Source: Xylophilus sp. Leaf220 (lineage in GTDB: Bacteria > Pseudomonadota > Gammaproteobacteria > Burkholderiales > Burkholderiaceae_C). From it: a stretch of DNA of 64,000 nt. Of this stretch, positions 44,436-54,649 are shown piece after piece. The notes below the pieces were generated by a model. That model made no database searches. It was given only the letters and a program-made list of their open reading frames with translations, and was not told where the DNA came from. Positions within the stretch are counted from its first letter, which is position 1; the number at the start of each line of letters is the position of its first letter. The position numbers and the translations under genes are program-made. The stretch is from positions 165,628 to 229,627 of the forward strand of contig NZ_LMKO01000002.1 in NCBI RefSeq assembly GCF_001421705.1, in the 5' to 3' direction.

Positions 44436-46064
44436 TCAGCCCAGCAGCGGCGCGTGGCCCAGGGGCCAGGGATTGGCGGCCGGCTGCGGCACCCAGCGCA
44501 GGGTGCGCGGCGCGCCGTCGGTGTGCCAGCCGCCGGTGCGCAGCACCTGCTCCAGCGGCCGTACATGGTCCAGGTGGCCGCCGAGCAGGCCGTAGTCGTC
44601 GAGCGACATGCTGAATTCGATCGGGGCCACGATGGCGGGCGTGGGCACGGTGCCGAAGCTGTTGTCGGGCATGCGCGTCACGTCGGCCATCACGGTGATG
44701 CCGCCGCCGGGCCAGACATAGGCCGGCGCGCCGCCGCAGGTCACGTTGACCAGCGCCTGCTTGATCGCGCGGGTGAGCTGCACCGGGTTGTCGGTGACGC
44801 CCGCCCGCAGGCTGCCGCCGGCGCCGCCCAGGAACAGCACGGTGCAGAGCGAGGGCTCGCAGTTCTCGCCGATGCGCTCGACCACCGCGCGCACCTCGGC
44901 GGGCATCGGCTGCTCGACCGGCTGCAGCTGCGCATCGAGCACGTACCAGGCGGCATGTTCGCCGGTGGTGGAGGTCATCAGCAGGCGCAGGCCCGGCCAG
45001 GCGGTGCCGTCGTCCCAGCCCTCGATGATCGAGAGCGGCTCTGCGATGTCGGTGCCGCCCCATCCTGTGCCGGGATTGGCCACCTGGAAGTAGCGGCCAG
45101 GCGTCGATTTGCGGCCGAGCATCTTGATGCCCGACCTGCGCATGTCCAGGCAGCGGCCGGCCTGGTGCTCGGACAGCACGCCGGTGATGTGGTCGTCCAC
45201 CACCACCACCTCGTCCACATGGCCGAGCAGCTGCTTGGCGAAGATGCCGATGGTGGCCGAGCCGCAGCCGACCCGCATCCGCTGCTCCTCCACCCCGTTG
45301 ACGATGGGCGCGCGGCCGGCCTGCACCACGATCTGCGAGCCGCCGTCGATGGTGAGCTCCACCGCCTGCTTGTTGCCCAGCAGCTGCATCATCTCGGCGG
45401 TGATGCGGCCCTCCTTCTTGCTGCCGCCGGTGAGGTGGTGCACGCCGCCAAGGGACAGCATCTGCGAGCCGTACTCGGCCGTGGTCACATGGCCCACCAC
45501 CTCGCCCTTGCAGCGGATGTTGGCCTGCTCGGGGCCGAGGAAACGGTCGGTGTCGATCTTCACCTTGAAGCTGCAGTAGCTGAAGATGCCTTCGGTGACG
45601 ACCGTCACCATGTCGACGCCCTGCGCCTTCGACGACACGATGAAGGGCGCGGGCTTGTAGTCGGGGTAGGTGGTGGAGGAGCCGACGCCGGTGACGAAGA
45701 CCTCGTCGGCGTGCAGCAGGTCGCCGCTCCAGGCGGCGGGCGCCAGGGCGGCGTCGCCCGCGCTCGTGCTGGCAGCGTCATCCGCACCGGGCGGCGCGAA
45801 CGCCACCAGCTCGGCCTCGCCGGCGGCCAGCGTGCGGCGCAGCAGCACCACCGGGTCGACCCGCACCAAGGCACCGGCCTGGTTGGCGTAGCGGTCGCAG
45901 GCGCCGGTGCGGCCCTCCGATATCTGGCACAGCACCGGGCAGGCGTTGCACTCGATCTTGGGCACGGCGGGCCGGGCGCTGCGCGCGGCGGCGGCCTCCG
46001 GCGGGGGCGTCGGCACGGGCATGTCCATGCCGGGCAGGCCGTCGGTCTTGGTGTGTTCCGTCAT
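44436..46064 (-). CDS. hnr: 6-hydroxynicotinate reductase homologue
   Basis: 542-residue cytoplasmic flavoprotein-like reductase matching the family of E. barkeri Hnr, which reduces 6-hydroxynicotinate to 1,4,5,6-tetrahydro-6-oxonicotinate with ferredoxin-type electrons. Near the N-terminus, IECNACPVLCQISEGRTGACDRY gives a C-x2-C-x3-C-x8-C cluster motif (about residues 35-53). Later conserved blocks are TGVGSSTTYPDY, FSYCSFKVKIDTDRFLG, IRCKGEVVGHVTTAEYGSQM and RVGCGSATIGIFAKQ. A palindromic operator lies 89 bp upstream. It heads a minus-strand run with UPF0280, two DUF1185 genes and an ABC transporter. I assign the family from memory of its sequence; substrate use here is inferred from context. 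Confidence 0.8.
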   Translation of the reverse strand: MTEHTKTDGLPGMDMPVPTPPPEAAAARSARPAVPKIECNACPVLCQISEGRTGACDRYANQAGALVRVDPVVLLRRTLAAGEAELVAFAPPGADDAASTSAGDAALAPAAWSGDLLHADEVFVTGVGSSTTYPDYKPAPFIVSSKAQGVDMVTVVTEGIFSYCSFKVKIDTDRFLGPEQANIRCKGEVVGHVTTAEYGSQMLSLGGVHHLTGGSKKEGRITAEMMQLLGNKQAVELTIDGGSQIVVQAGRAPIVNGVEEQRMRVGCGSATIGIFAKQLLGHVDEVVVVDDHITGVLSEHQAGRCLDMRRSGIKMLGRKSTPGRYFQVANPGTGWGGTDIAEPLSIIEGWDDGTAWPGLRLLMTSTTGEHAAWYVLDAQLQPVEQPMPAEVRAVVERIGENCEPSLCTVLFLGGAGGSLRAGVTDNPVQLTRAIKQALVNVTCGGAPAYVWPGGGITVMADVTRMPDNSFGTVPTPAIVAPIEFSMSLDDYGLLGGHLDHVRPLEQVLRTGGWHTDGAPRTLRWVPQPAANPWPLGHAPLLG

Positions 46065-46152
46065 GCGTGGGATCTCAGCTCGTGGGGCACCGGGGCGAAT
46101 CGCGGTGCCGGCAAGTCGCCGCCGGCACCGCTTGAACACGCCTGTCATTTTG

Positions 46153-46168
46153 TGTAGCATTCACTACA
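46153..46168. promoter_or_regulatory. Operator TGTAG-N6-CTACA in the hnr/fpr divergent region
   Basis: TGTAGCATTCACTACA, a palindrome with 5-bp arms. The same arms and spacing recur at 48122-48137 upstream of the enamidase homologue. Both sites are likely bound by the TetR-family protein encoded between them. Confidence 0.75.
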
Positions 46169-46182
46169 TCAAAATGTTGTGA

Positions 46183-46209
46183 GCGCTACATTTCGGGTCA
46201 ATGTAGCGC
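46183..46209. promoter_or_regulatory. Second inverted repeat in the hnr/fpr divergent region
   Basis: GCGCTACATT (46183-46192), 7-bp spacer, AATGTAGCGC (46200-46209): perfect 10-bp arms that contain the CTACA/TGTAG units in the opposite order to the adjacent operator. The remainder of the 394-bp gap 46065-46458 shows no gene and should hold both promoters. Confidence 0.65.
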
Positions 46210-46458
46210 ATTCGTTCAGGAGCCGCAACCGGTGTTTTTCCGCACTTTTCCAGGGCGCCGCGCACGCACCGCGATGGCCCGCAACGGCCCCAATGCCTGG
46301 GTTCGGTGCATGCCCGGCCGATGCCCTACCATCGCGGTATCCGCGGCTGCCCTGCCGCTGGCCACCACGATGGACACCGGAGACAACCCGCTCTCGCCGC
46401 CAGGCCCCTACCGGGCCTGTCGGCTTTCCTCCATCCTTCAATCGCCCTTGCCACGACC

Positions 46459-47232
46459 ATGAGTGCCTTCAACGAAGAACGCGTTCTCTCCGTCCACCAC
46501 TGGACCGACCGCCTGTTCACCTTCACCACGACGCGCGACCCCTCGCTGCGCTTCTCCAACGGCCATTTCACGATGATCGGCCTGCGCGTCAACGACAAGC
46601 CGCTGCTGCGCGCCTACAGCATCGCCAGCGCCAACTACGAGGAGCACCTCGAGTTCCTGAGCATCAAGGTCGACAACGGCCCGCTCACCTCGCGGCTGCA
46701 GCACATCCAGGTGGGCGACACGATCATCGTGGGCCGCAAACCCACCGGCACACTGCTTACCGACTACACCCTGCCCGGCAAGCGCCTGTACCTGCTGGGC
46801 ACCGGCACCGGCCTGGCACCCTTCCTGTCGATCATCCGTGACCCCGAGACCTACGAGAAGTTCGAGAAGGTGATCCTGGTCCACGGCGTGCGCCAGGTCG
46901 ACGAGCTGGCCTACCACGACATGGTCACCGAGCACCTGCCGAACCACGAGTTCCTGGGCGACCTGGTGCGCAGCCAGCTGCTCTACTACCCCACGGTGAC
47001 CCGCGAGAGCTACCGCAACATGGGCCGCATCACCGAGCTGATCGAGACCGGCAAGCTCGAGGCCGACCTGGGCCTGCCGCCGATCAACGCCGCCGAAGAC
47101 CGGGTGATGCTCTGCGGCAGCCCGCACATGCTGACCGACCTGAAGCACCTGCTGGAGAGCCGCGGCTTCAAGGAAGGCAACACCTCCACCCCCGGCGACT
47201 TCGTCATCGAACGGGCCTTCGCCGAAAAATGA
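46459..47232 (+). CDS. fpr: Ferredoxin--NADP reductase
   Basis: 257-residue FNR of the bacterial Fpr type. The FAD-binding RAYSIASANYEEHLEFLSIKV and NADP-binding GTGTGLAPFLSI motifs are present, and the C-terminus FVIERAFAEK is typical of the proteobacterial subclass. It exchanges electrons between NADPH and ferredoxin or flavodoxin. Divergent from hnr across the operator region, it is well placed to supply electrons for ring reduction. Another general-purpose fpr may exist elsewhere in the genome. Confidence 0.92.
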   Translation: MSAFNEERVLSVHHWTDRLFTFTTTRDPSLRFSNGHFTMIGLRVNDKPLLRAYSIASANYEEHLEFLSIKVDNGPLTSRLQHIQVGDTIIVGRKPTGTLLTDYTLPGKRLYLLGTGTGLAPFLSIIRDPETYEKFEKVILVHGVRQVDELAYHDMVTEHLPNHEFLGDLVRSQLLYYPTVTRESYRNMGRITELIETGKLEADLGLPPINAAEDRVMLCGSPHMLTDLKHLLESRGFKEGNTSTPGDFVIERAFAEK

Positions 47233-47368
47233 GGCCCCTCGGCTTCTCACTTCGCTGCGCTGCGTGTAGTTCGCCATCCCCCGGGGGGAAGGCTCGGCCG
47301 CCTGGGGGCGGCCCGGCGGCGGCCGTGAGGCCCCTCGGCTTCTCGCCTCGCTGCGCTGCACCCGGCTC
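47233..47368. repeat. Intergenic repeat block between fpr and the TetR gene
   Basis: A direct repeat GAGGCCCCTCGGCTTCTC (starting at 47231 and 47327) is followed each time by a TTCGCTGCGCTGC-like tail. Between them are a CCCCCGGGGGGAAGGC core and GGGGGCGGCCCGG. The core resembles the tail of the copy at 42748. Confidence 0.65.
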
Positions 47369-47370
47369 GC

Positions 47371-48051
47371 ATGGCTGAACGCAAGCCCGCCGCGAAGAAG
47401 ACCGGCACCCGCGGCACCGGCGTGCGGGAGCTGGCCGCGCAGACCACGCGCGACAACATCCTGAAGGCGGCGACCAAGGTGTTCGCCCGCTACGGCTACG
47501 AGGGCGGCAGCGTCGAGAAGATCTCGAAGGCGGCCAAGTCCTTCGACCGGATGATCTACTACTACTTCGGCAGCAAGGAAGGCCTGTTCATCGCGGTGAT
47601 CGAGACGATCTACAGCCGCATGAACGAGGCCGAGGCGGCGCTCGACATCCGGCTCGACACGCCGGTGGATTCGCTCAAGGCGGTGGTGCGCTTCGTGAGC
47701 GGCTACTACCGCAAGCACCCCGAGTTCGTCACCCTGCTCAACACCGAGAACCTGCACAAGGGCAAGCACATCTCCAAGTCGATGCGGGCGCGCGAATACT
47801 CGTCGCCGGCCGTCTCGGTGATCGCGCAGGTGCTGGAGAGCGGCGTGCGCGCCGGCGTCTTCCGGCACGACATGCAGGCGCGCGACCTCTACCTGCTGAT
47901 CGCGTCGATGGGCTACTTCTACCAGTCCAACCGCTACACGCTGTCGGCCTTCCTGGGCGAGGAGATCGAGCAGCCCGAGGCCCTGGCCCATTGGGACGCC
48001 TTCATGATCGACGTGGTGCTGCGCGCGGTGGCACCGGCGCCGGCAGGCTAG
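47371..48051 (+). CDS. TetR family transcriptional regulator
   Basis: 226-residue TetR-type regulator. A basic N-terminal tail precedes the helix-turn-helix (about residues 25-70: TRDNILKAATKVFARYGYEGGSVEKISKAAK, then YYYFGSKEGLF). The ligand domain ends in FMIDVVLRAVAP. It sits between fpr and the enamidase homologue, and matched palindromes lie upstream of both arms. It most likely represses the pathway until a pyridine metabolite binds; the ligand is not known. Confidence 0.92.
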   Translation: MAERKPAAKKTGTRGTGVRELAAQTTRDNILKAATKVFARYGYEGGSVEKISKAAKSFDRMIYYYFGSKEGLFIAVIETIYSRMNEAEAALDIRLDTPVDSLKAVVRFVSGYYRKHPEFVTLLNTENLHKGKHISKSMRAREYSSPAVSVIAQVLESGVRAGVFRHDMQARDLYLLIASMGYFYQSNRYTLSAFLGEEIEQPEALAHWDAFMIDVVLRAVAPAPAG

Positions 48052-48121
48052 CCGCGGCCCTGGCGCCGCGCCGGATGTCGCGCACGGCGCGGCACGCGGC
48101 TTGCATGCGGACGACGGTCTA

Positions 48122-48137
48122 TGTAGTATCCACTACA
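48122..48137. promoter_or_regulatory. Operator TGTAG-N6-CTACA upstream of the enamidase homologue
   Basis: TGTAGTATCCACTACA, 52 bp before the ATG at 48190. Arms and spacing equal those at 46153-46168; 13 of 16 bases are identical. Confidence 0.75.
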
Positions 48138-48189
48138 CCAAACCCATCCCCGCAGGGCGGCCCACCGCCCGCGCCCCCACGGAGCTTTC

Positions 48190-49386
48190 ATGGCAGACAT
48201 CACCACCAGCGCGACCTCCGGCAAGGTCGTCATCCAGAACATCGGCCTGCTGCTCTCGGGCGACATCGACCGGCCGGTCCTCGACGCCGACACCATCGTC
48301 GTGCAGGACGGCCTGATCACCGCGGTCGGCAAGTACAAGGACTGCGACGTCGAAGGCGCCAGGACCGTCATCGACTGCCGCCAGACCTGCGTGGCACCGG
48401 GCCTGATCGACAGCCACGTGCACCCGGTCTTCGGCGACTGGACGCCGCGCCAGGGCCAGATGGGCTGGATCGACTCCACCATGCACGGCGGGGTGACCAC
48501 GATGATCTCGGCCGGCGAGGTGCACCTGCCCGGCCGGCCGAAGGACATCGTCGGCCTCAAGGCGCTGGCGATCACCGCGCAGCGCGCCTTCGACAACTTC
48601 CGGCCCGGCGGCGTGAAGGTGCTGGCCGGCGCGCCGATCATCGAGCGCGGCATGGTCGAGAGCGATTTCAAGGAGCTGGCCGAGGCCGGCGTGACCCTGC
48701 TCGGCGAGGTGGGCCTGGGCTCGGTCAAGGCGGGCTACGAGGCCAAGGAGATGGTGGGCTGGGCGCGCAAGTACGGCATCCAGAGCACGATCCACACCGG
48801 AGGCCCGTCGATTCCCGGCTCGGGCCTGATCGACAAGGACGTGGTGCTGGAGGCCGACGCCGACATCATCGGCCACATCAACGGCGGCCACACCTCGCTG
48901 CCCGAGGCGCACGTCTGCGAGCTGTGCGAGAAGTCGTCGCGCGCCATCGAGATCGTGCACAACGGCAACGAGCGCGTGGCCATCGCCGCCGCCCGTGCCG
49001 CGCTGGAGCTGAAGTGCCCGCACCGGGTGATCCTCGGCACCGACGGCCCCGCCGGCTCGGGCGTGCAGCCGCTGGGCATCCTGCGGATGGTGGCGATGCT
49101 GTCCTCGATCGCCAACATCCCGGCCGAGCTGGTGTTCTGCTTCGCGACCGGCAACACCGCGAAGATCCGCAATCTGAATTGCGGCCTGGTCGAAGTGGGC
49201 CGCGCCGCCGATTTCGTCTTCATGGACCGGGCGCAGCACTCGCCGGCGCCGGGTCTGCTGGAGAGCGTGCAGCTGGGCGACATCCCCGGCGTCGGCATGG
49301 TGATGATCGACGGCATCGTGCGTTGCGGCCGCAGCCGCAACACGCCGCCGGCTACCGAGATTCCGGTGGTGGTGGGTGCGCACTAG
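48190..49386 (+). CDS. ena: Enamidase homologue (amidohydrolase superfamily)
   Basis: 398-residue amidohydrolase similar to E. barkeri enamidase, which hydrolyses 1,4,5,6-tetrahydro-6-oxonicotinate to 2-formylglutarate and ammonia using two metals. The N-terminal metal motif is in APGLIDSHVHP, further ligands lie in STIHTGGPS and GHINGGHTSLP, and the late aspartate is in ILGTDGPAGSG. The ribosome site GGAG precedes the ATG. Being under the same operator as the reductase arm supports the assignment over a generic imidazolonepropionase-like enzyme. Enzymes for later steps from formylglutarate are not in the window. Confidence 0.82.
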   Translation: MADITTSATSGKVVIQNIGLLLSGDIDRPVLDADTIVVQDGLITAVGKYKDCDVEGARTVIDCRQTCVAPGLIDSHVHPVFGDWTPRQGQMGWIDSTMHGGVTTMISAGEVHLPGRPKDIVGLKALAITAQRAFDNFRPGGVKVLAGAPIIERGMVESDFKELAEAGVTLLGEVGLGSVKAGYEAKEMVGWARKYGIQSTIHTGGPSIPGSGLIDKDVVLEADADIIGHINGGHTSLPEAHVCELCEKSSRAIEIVHNGNERVAIAAARAALELKCPHRVILGTDGPAGSGVQPLGILRMVAMLSSIANIPAELVFCFATGNTAKIRNLNCGLVEVGRAADFVFMDRAQHSPAPGLLESVQLGDIPGVGMVMIDGIVRCGRSRNTPPATEIPVVVGAH

Positions 49387-49396
49387 ACGTGCGTTT

Positions 49397-49455
49397 GCTA
49401 TGTAATCGATAGCATGGGGCCGGCGATCGGCGCCGGCCCCGGCTACTTTTCTTTC
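49397..49455 (+). repeat. GCTA-stem repeat, likely terminator of ena
   Basis: GCTAT-GTAATCG-ATAGC (49397-49413), then GGGGCCGGCG-ATCGG-CGCCGGCCCC and GGCTACTTTTCTTTC. Strong stem with a T-rich tail just after the ena stop codon. Confidence 0.8.
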
Positions 49456-49493
49456 AAAAAAGCCTCGTTGGCATCGCCACCGTGCCTTGCTCC

Positions 49494-49601
49494 TTCCCCC
49501 TCTGGGGGAAGGTCGGGATGGGGGCCGCTGCCCTTTGCGCGCTGCTTTTCCAACCTGCCGGTCGCGGGCCCCCACCCCAACCCTCCCCCAGCGGGGGAGG
49601 G
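49494..49601. repeat. Facing pair of TTCCCCC/CCCTCCCCC hairpin repeats
   Basis: Hairpin TTCCCCC-TCT-GGGGGAA (49494-49510) and hairpin CCCTCCCCC-AGC-GGGGGAGGG (49581-49601) face each other. Inner arms GGGATGGGGGCC and GGCCCCCACCCC can also pair. It is related to the unit at 176-315 and fills the gap between ena and the YihY gene. Confidence 0.65.
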
Positions 49602-49627
49602 AAAGGGAACCATCGAGACCTGCTGCC

Positions 49628-50599
49628 TCAGGACACGGTCGGCCCGGCCGAGGCGTCGGTGGCCGCCACCGCCGCTTCGACCGCCTGCTCCTTCTCCCGC
49701 TCCCGCAGCGCCGCCTCCGCGGCCGCATCCGACAGCGCCCGCGCGCACCCGGCCGACAGCAGCAGGATCGCCGACGAGAAATAGATCCACATCAGCAGCA
49801 CCACCAGCGAGCCGGCCGCGCCGTAGGCCGACACCAGCGCGGCCCGCGACAGGTACAGCGCCAGCACGTACTTGCCCACGGTGAACAGCGTGGCGCCGAT
49901 CGCGCCGCCCATCACCATGTAGCGCAGCGAGGGCTTCGGGCCGGTCGAGAGCCGCATCATCCCCGCGAACAGCGCGGTGCAGAAGGCGAAGGCGATCAGC
50001 TGGTTCAGGATGCGCAGCAGCGGCTCCAGCGGCAGCCAGGCGCCGGCCCAGCCCGACACCACCTCCAGCACGGTGGTGATGACCAGCGACACCATCAGCA
50101 GGAAACCGAAGGCCAGGATGTAGCCCACGCCGCGCAGCCGCAGCGAGGCGGCGTACCACCACTTGCTGGGCGGCGCCGGTGGCCGGCCCTGCTGCCAGAC
50201 CCGCTCGAAGGCCGACTGCAGTTCGGCGAACACGCCGGTCGCACCGAACAGCAGCAGCGCGAACGCGATGGCCGAGGCCACGATGCCGTCGGACGGCTTC
50301 TGCGCGCTGGCCAGCGCCTGCCGCACGCCGTCGGCACCCCGCGGGCCGATGACGGCGGTGATCTGGTCGAGCAGCTCGGTCTCGACATAGCTGCGGTCCA
50401 GCCACCAGCCCAGCACCGCCACCAGCAGCACCAGCAAGGGCGCCAGGCTCAGCACGCCGTAGAACGACATCGCCGCGCTCATGCGCAGGCCGTCGGCATC
50501 CATCCAGAGCTGGAACGCCCGCACGCCGGGCTGTGCCGGCCGCAGGGCGCGGGTGCCCAGCGCATGGGCACGGTCGAAGGCAGGGTGGGAGAAAGGCAT
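49628..50599 (-). CDS. YihY/BrkB family inner-membrane protein
   Basis: 323-residue membrane protein with about six hydrophobic segments, beginning after an N-terminal DADGLRMSAAMSFYGVLSLAPLLVLL block typical of the family. Other landmarks are FGATGVFAELQSAFERVW and a final YGAAGSLVVLLMWIYFSSAILLLSAG. The C-terminus is an alanine/glutamate-rich tail. YihY proteins were once called ribonuclease BN by mistake; their transport or structural role is unsettled. No operon partner is visible. Confidence 0.9.
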   Translation of the reverse strand: MPFSHPAFDRAHALGTRALRPAQPGVRAFQLWMDADGLRMSAAMSFYGVLSLAPLLVLLVAVLGWWLDRSYVETELLDQITAVIGPRGADGVRQALASAQKPSDGIVASAIAFALLLFGATGVFAELQSAFERVWQQGRPPAPPSKWWYAASLRLRGVGYILAFGFLLMVSLVITTVLEVVSGWAGAWLPLEPLLRILNQLIAFAFCTALFAGMMRLSTGPKPSLRYMVMGGAIGATLFTVGKYVLALYLSRAALVSAYGAAGSLVVLLMWIYFSSAILLLSAGCARALSDAAAEAALREREKEQAVEAAVAATDASAGPTVS

Positions 50600-50721
50600 G
50601 GCGCACGGGCCGGGCGGGGCCGGCATCGAAAGGGATGCGCCGACCTTAGCCGAGAGCCGCTACCCGCCGGGTAGGCGTGTGCCGCAAACCGGGCCCGCTG
50701 CGCCGCGGGCCTTCCGGCGCG

Positions 50722-51573
50722 TCAGTACTGGCCGGTGGTGGAATAGCTGCCCTGGGGCTGCGACACGTTGCGGTAGTAGGGATCGTTCGACGAGTAGGTG
50801 GCGCCCTGGCCCAGACGGAAGCCGCGGCCCTCCAGCGTGACACGTTCGCCGACCGGCACCGCCTGGGACCGCTCGAAGGTGCGGGTGGAGCCGTCGTCCA
50901 TCCGCACCCGCACCTGGTAGGCGGTGACGGTGCGGGTGCGCTGCTCGACCGTGTGGCCCAGGTAGCCGCCACCCACCGCGCCGAGCACCGTGGCCGCGGC
51001 ACGGCCCGAGCCGCCGCCGACCTGGTTGCCGAGCACGCCGCCCAGCACGCCACCGGCCAGGGCGCCGACGCCGAGGCCCGCGACGCCCGGGATCGGCGCA
51101 CTGCGCTGCACCGGCGTGACCGATTCGATGCGGCCGCAGGTCGTGCAGACCTGGGCGACCGGCATCGGCGTCTGCGGGTAGCTGGGCGAGTAGGCCGGCT
51201 GCTGCTGGTAGCCGCCGGCGGGGGCGGCCGGTGCGCGCACGACCGGTGCCGGGGCAGTGCGAACCGGTGCAGGGGCCTGTGCGACCGGGGCGAGCGCCGT
51301 GGCGGGCGGCGCGGTCACGGCGGCCGCGGTGTTGCGGGGCGGCTCGACCAGGTCGTCGCGGGCGTTCGGCGTGCCCGCCATGCCGGGTGCGGCGGCGCTG
51401 GCCGTCACCGCGGTGGGGGCCGCCGCCGTGTCGCTGCGCAGGTTCTGGTAGGCCAGGGTGCCGCCGAGCGCCACCACGGCCGCACCCAGCGCGCCGATGG
51501 CGATCCACAGGGGCTTCAGGGCCGGCTGCGACGGGCCGGTGTGGGGGGTCAGGGTGTCGGGGGCGGTGTTCAT
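50722..51573 (-). CDS. Glycine-zipper 2TM domain protein
   Basis: 283-residue envelope protein. A transmembrane helix (about residues 22-42) follows a short cytoplasmic N-terminus. An alanine/proline-rich spacer with a CTTCG motif leads to a Rick_17kDa-type glycine zipper (GVGALAGGVLGGVLGNQVGGG...AVGGGYLGHTVEQ, about 165-205). A C-terminal beta domain (YQVRVRMDDGSTRTFERSQAVPVGERVTLEG) follows. Relatives such as the SlyB type are outer-membrane proteins, but this anchor looks like an inner-membrane helix. Function unknown. Confidence 0.85.
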   Translation of the reverse strand: MNTAPDTLTPHTGPSQPALKPLWIAIGALGAAVVALGGTLAYQNLRSDTAAAPTAVTASAAAPGMAGTPNARDDLVEPPRNTAAAVTAPPATALAPVAQAPAPVRTAPAPVVRAPAAPAGGYQQQPAYSPSYPQTPMPVAQVCTTCGRIESVTPVQRSAPIPGVAGLGVGALAGGVLGGVLGNQVGGGSGRAAATVLGAVGGGYLGHTVEQRTRTVTAYQVRVRMDDGSTRTFERSQAVPVGERVTLEGRGFRLGQGATYSSNDPYYRNVSQPQGSYSTTGQY

Positions 51574-51719
51574 GGCTTTTCCTCGTATCGAAACCGGTGT
51601 TCCAGATGAAACGCTCGGCATGTGGTCAAGGTACACAGCGCAAGGCAACGGCCGGTAGTCGCTTTGTAAGGCGCGGTAAGCGGCACCGCCCCCGTCACAG
51701 GGCGGGCCGGTTCATCTGC

Positions 51720-54485
<2,766 letters not shown>

Positions 54486-54509
54486 GGGCTCACCTGTGGG
54501 GCGGATCAG

Positions 54510-54586
54510 GTGAGCGTCGTTGCGAAGGAAGATGCGGCCCGAGCCTGACGGCACTGGGACACAGGCCGCTGCAACGCTCCTCGGGG
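54510..54586 (-). promoter_or_regulatory. S-adenosylhomocysteine (SAH) riboswitch
   Basis: Read on the minus strand, CCGAGGAGCGTTGCAGCGG opens the element, CAGGCTCGG lies in the middle and GCAACGACGCTCACC closes it. GAGCGTTGC pairs with GCAACGACGCTC (P1), and CCGAG can pair with CTCGG as the pseudoknot of the SAH class. Such riboswitches turn on SAH-recycling genes such as metH and ahcY. It ends about 25 bp before the metH start, as expected for control of translation. Confidence 0.85.
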
Positions 54587-54649
54587 AGCGGGGATTTTAC
54601 GTGCGGCGGGTGCAGAGCGGGGCGCGGGCCCGGCCCGTCGTTCCGACGC

